Part shown: in pieces, positions 24,790-26,743 of the stretch
Layout of the letters: each line of letters begins with the position of its first letter
How positions within the stretch are numbered: the stretch's first letter is position 1
From: Piscirickettsiaceae bacterium
GTDB lineage: Bacteria > Pseudomonadota > Gammaproteobacteria > Methylococcales > Cycloclasticaceae
Reading direction: 5' to 3'
NCBI GenBank assembly: GCA_002401365.1
Contig: NVSW01000047.1
Span: 1-26,743, forward strand
DNA length: 26,743 bases
Notes under the pieces: model-generated
The model's input: the letters and a program-made list of their open reading frames with translations, nothing else
What the model was told of the DNA's origin: nothing
Databases searched by the model: none
Made by a program: the position numbers and the translations under genes

Positions 24790-25536
24790 TCAAAAACTAG
24801 TGAATAAACCGCCGTTTACAGGAATATTTGCACCTGTAATATAGTCTGCTTGATCAGATGCTAGAAAACCAACTGTATTAGCAATTTCTACAGGCTCACC
24901 CATACGTTGCATAGGAATCTGAGAAACAAGTTCGTCACGAATTTCTTCAGCTATACCCATAACCATGGTCGTAGCGATATAGCCAGGGCTAACTGAATTT
25001 ACTGTTATCCCTTTACGCGCCACTTCTTGAGCCAATGCCATGGTAAAACCGTGCATACCGGCCTTAGCTGCAGAATAATTTGTTTGTCCAAATTGACCTC
25101 GTTGGCCATTTACTGATGAAATATTGATGATACGACCGTACTGTCTAGACAACATATAGTCCAATACATTTTTGGTCATGTTAAATACACCATCTAAATT
25201 GGTCGACAATACTGCGTCCCATTTTGATTCATCCATGTTTTTCAAAAAGCCGTCACGTGTAATCCCAGCACAGTTAACGAGAACATTAATAGGGCCCACT
25301 GTTTCTTCAACGTGTTTAATCATTTCAGCGCAGGCTTCAAAATCAGTTACATCTGCTTCTTCTACTAAAAAGCTAAACCCTGCCTCTTTTTGCTTAGCGA
25401 TCCACTCATCTGCTTTTTCAATTTCTTTATTGAACGTTGTTGCAACGACTGTATAACCATTTTCCGCTAATTTTTTGGAAATCTCGGTACCAATACCACC
25501 TATACCGCCCGTTACTAGGGCAACAGAATTACTCAT
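24790..25536 (-). CDS. phaB: Acetoacetyl-CoA reductase PhaB
   Basis: NADPH-dependent short-chain dehydrogenase making (R)-3-hydroxybutyryl-CoA, the monomer for PhaC; 248 residues. The cofactor motif is TGGIGGIG (9-16) and NCAG lies at 88-91. The catalytic residues are Ser141 in NISSVNG, Tyr154 and Lys158 in NYSAAKAG. SVNGQRGQFGQTNYSAAKAG is nearly the classic PhaB stretch and distinguishes it from FabG. It sits on the minus strand between the DUF411 and phasin genes, with a terminator after it and a -10 TATAAT (25582-25587) upstream. Confidence 0.93.
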   Translation of the reverse strand: MSNSVALVTGGIGGIGTEISKKLAENGYTVVATTFNKEIEKADEWIAKQKEAGFSFLVEEADVTDFEACAEMIKHVEETVGPINVLVNCAGITRDGFLKNMDESKWDAVLSTNLDGVFNMTKNVLDYMLSRQYGRIINISSVNGQRGQFGQTNYSAAKAGMHGFTMALAQEVARKGITVNSVSPGYIATTMVMGIAEEIRDELVSQIPMQRMGEPVEIANTVGFLASDQADYITGANIPVNGGLFTSF

Positions 25537-25581
25537 ATTTAAAACCTACTAAAGTTATGTTATAAAAATATATTGCGTTGC

Positions 25582-25587
25582 ATTATA
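25582..25587 (-). promoter_or_regulatory. -10 box of a possible phaB promoter
   Basis: TATAAT on the minus strand, about 46 bases before the phaB start. No convincing -35 box is seen at 17 bases. Confidence 0.35.
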
Positions 25588-25646
25588 ACAGAACAAAATT
25601 GTCCATTCCATCAAAGTAACTAGCATAACTATAAATACAACTTAAT

Positions 25647-26138
25647 TTAATGACGAATACGTTCGTATACTTGTGAACTGCCGTCTTTATTAAGCAATAA
25701 GACATCATAATCATCGGTTCGATCACCCATTTCCATACCCGGGCTGCCTATTGGCATTCCTGGCACGGCAAGCCCTAGGGCACCAACAGGCTTTTCACGC
25801 ATGAATCGTTGCATTACATCCGCAGGTACGTGACCTTCAAATATATACCCCTCTTTAGTTACGGCGGTATGACACGATTGGTACTGCGGCGCAATGCTAT
25901 ACTTTTGCTTAACCGTCGCTAAATTAACAGGGTGGTGCACAGTTCCCTTAAAACCATTTTTATCAATATAGTTAATCCACCTACCACAACATTCACAACT
26001 TGGGTTTTTGTACACGTCGAGCTTAACAAAACCCGTTGTTTTACTAACTGATACCATTTCATCAGTACACGCTAACAAGCCCAGTAAAATAATCAGCAAA
26101 AAATACTGGCCTAGTTTATTGGTAACATTACGCATCAT
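25647..26138 (-). CDS. DUF411 metal-binding lipoprotein
   Basis: A 163-residue protein of the DUF411 family, associated with metal (often copper) handling. A signal sequence with lipobox LLAC (hydrophobic IILLGLLAC) implies lipidation. The diagnostic motif NPSCECCGRW carries a CxCC cluster, and later YQSCHTA and GHVPADVM are further family blocks; the C-terminal GLAVPGMPIGSPGMEMG is Met-rich. The first of two adjacent ATGs is used, with AGAG upstream. It is divergent from fadH and shares a 118-bp promoter region with it. Confidence 0.88.
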   Translation of the reverse strand: MMRNVTNKLGQYFLLIILLGLLACTDEMVSVSKTTGFVKLDVYKNPSCECCGRWINYIDKNGFKGTVHHPVNLATVKQKYSIAPQYQSCHTAVTKEGYIFEGHVPADVMQRFMREKPVGALGLAVPGMPIGSPGMEMGDRTDDYDVLLLNKDGSSQVYERIRH

Positions 26139-26164
26139 TCAACTCTCACTAATTATGTGGCTTC

Positions 26165-26226
26165 ATTATAGTTAACGCACCCTAATGATAAAACCACTTT
26201 GTGAATTCAGCGTTTTCTATTAGTAT
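26165..26226. promoter_or_regulatory. Divergent promoter region between DUF411 and fadH
   Basis: For fadH (+): TTGTGA (26199-26204), 16-base spacer, TAGTAT (26221-26226). For the DUF411 gene (-): a perfect TATAAT at 26165-26170, with only a weak -35. AAAGGA before the fadH start is a good ribosome site. Confidence 0.45.
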
Positions 26227-26256
26227 CGCTAAAACAAGTCACTTTAAAGGAACCTT

Positions 26257-26743
26257 ATGACCCAGCACTTATTCAAGGAAATAACAATCGGCCCACTCAC
26301 CTTACCCAACCGCATCATTATGGGCTCTATGCACACGGGGCTTGATCATGTAGAAGATGCTTTTGAACGATTAGCTGCCTTTTATAAAGAACGCGCCCTT
26401 GGTGGCGTTGCGCTCATTGTTACCGGTGGTGTTTCACCCAACAAAGAAGGCTTGCTTAGCCCTGGTGCAATGATGTTGACAGAGCAAAGTCAAGTTGCTG
26501 ATTACCAAATTATCACTAACACTGTGCATCAAAGTGGCAGCAAGATACTACTGCAAATTTTACACGCTGGTCGTTATGCGAGCCATGATAAATTAGTTGC
26601 TCCCAGTGCCATACGTTCGCCTATTAACCCGTTTGAACCACATGAAATCACTGAGGATTCTATTCAACAAACCATTAAAGACTTTGTCAACTGTGCCCAG
26701 CTTGCCCAGCAAGCTGGATTCGACGGCATAGAACTACTTGGTT
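26257..26743 (+). CDS. fadH: 2,4-dienoyl-CoA reductase FadH, 3'-partial
   Basis: N-terminal 162 residues of an FMN/FAD iron-sulfur 2,4-dienoyl-CoA reductase, which lets beta-oxidation use unsaturated fatty acids. The old-yellow-enzyme TIM barrel begins at residue 1. MGSMHTGLD near the N-terminus, AAFYKERALGGVALIVTGG, LQILHAGRYA and VAPSAI closely match FadH rather than other NADH:flavin oxidoreductases. AAAGGA lies five bases before the ATG. The C-terminal flavodoxin-like and 4Fe-4S parts are outside the window. Near phaB and phaC it could link fatty-acid breakdown to PHA supply, an inference. Confidence 0.9.
   Translation, partial: MTQHLFKEITIGPLTLPNRIIMGSMHTGLDHVEDAFERLAAFYKERALGGVALIVTGGVSPNKEGLLSPGAMMLTEQSQVADYQIITNTVHQSGSKILLQILHAGRYASHDKLVAPSAIRSPINPFEPHEITEDSIQQTIKDFVNCAQLAQQAGFDGIELLG

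Overview
The window looks like a chromosomal segment of a gammaproteobacterium. The dksA-gluQ pair, slyX, a DeaD-type helicase with a DbpA-like tail, an NhaD antiporter, fadH and a class III (phaE/phaC) polyhydroxyalkanoate synthase all fit that group. The modest G+C and NhaD suggest a marine or saline habitat, but I cannot name a genus with confidence. I found no tRNA, rRNA or CRISPR array.

Bases 1-8798 are an accessory defence-type island, all on the + strand: hsdM (5' end outside the window), hsdS, a Fic AMP-transferase, hsdR, a 710-residue multidomain protein, and an ASCH-domain protein. hsdM has a one-base frameshift in a run of C. hsdR has a frameshift after its nuclease domain. As read, the type I restriction-modification system is therefore non-functional, while hsdS, fic and the last two genes are intact. 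The last two genes are the most unusual content: a GNAT acetyltransferase domain fused to a PIN nuclease-like domain, a degenerate GNAT-like region and a PUA-like C-terminus, followed one base later by a separate ASCH (PUA-fold) protein. This reads as an RNA-directed two-gene module riding in a decaying restriction locus.

Bases 8799-9308 hold no convincing gene but contain a strong terminator, small hairpins and a candidate promoter. They mark the change from island to core genome.

Bases 9309-13308 (+) hold a DUF481 outer-membrane protein, then deaD-slyX-rbgA. Bases 13328-14465 (-) hold two related C-terminally anchored periplasmic proteins. One is intact; the other is a truncated pseudogene split by a 159-bp IS5-type MITE with terminal inverted repeats and target duplication. 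Bases 14708-18908 (+) form a tight nhaD-mobB-moeA-galE run. A 50-residue lipoprotein gene converges on galE.

Bases 19141-26138 hold a class I aminotransferase (-), dksA, gluQ, phaE and phaC (+), then four - strand genes: a short DUF6489-like protein, a phasin with a long Lys/Ala tail, phaB and a DUF411 lipoprotein. The PHA genes make a nearly complete pathway from acetoacetyl-CoA to stored polymer: PhaB makes the monomer, PhaEC polymerises it, and the phasin coats granules. phaA (thiolase) is not here. The window ends inside fadH (2,4-dienoyl-CoA reductase), which may supply beta-oxidation intermediates.
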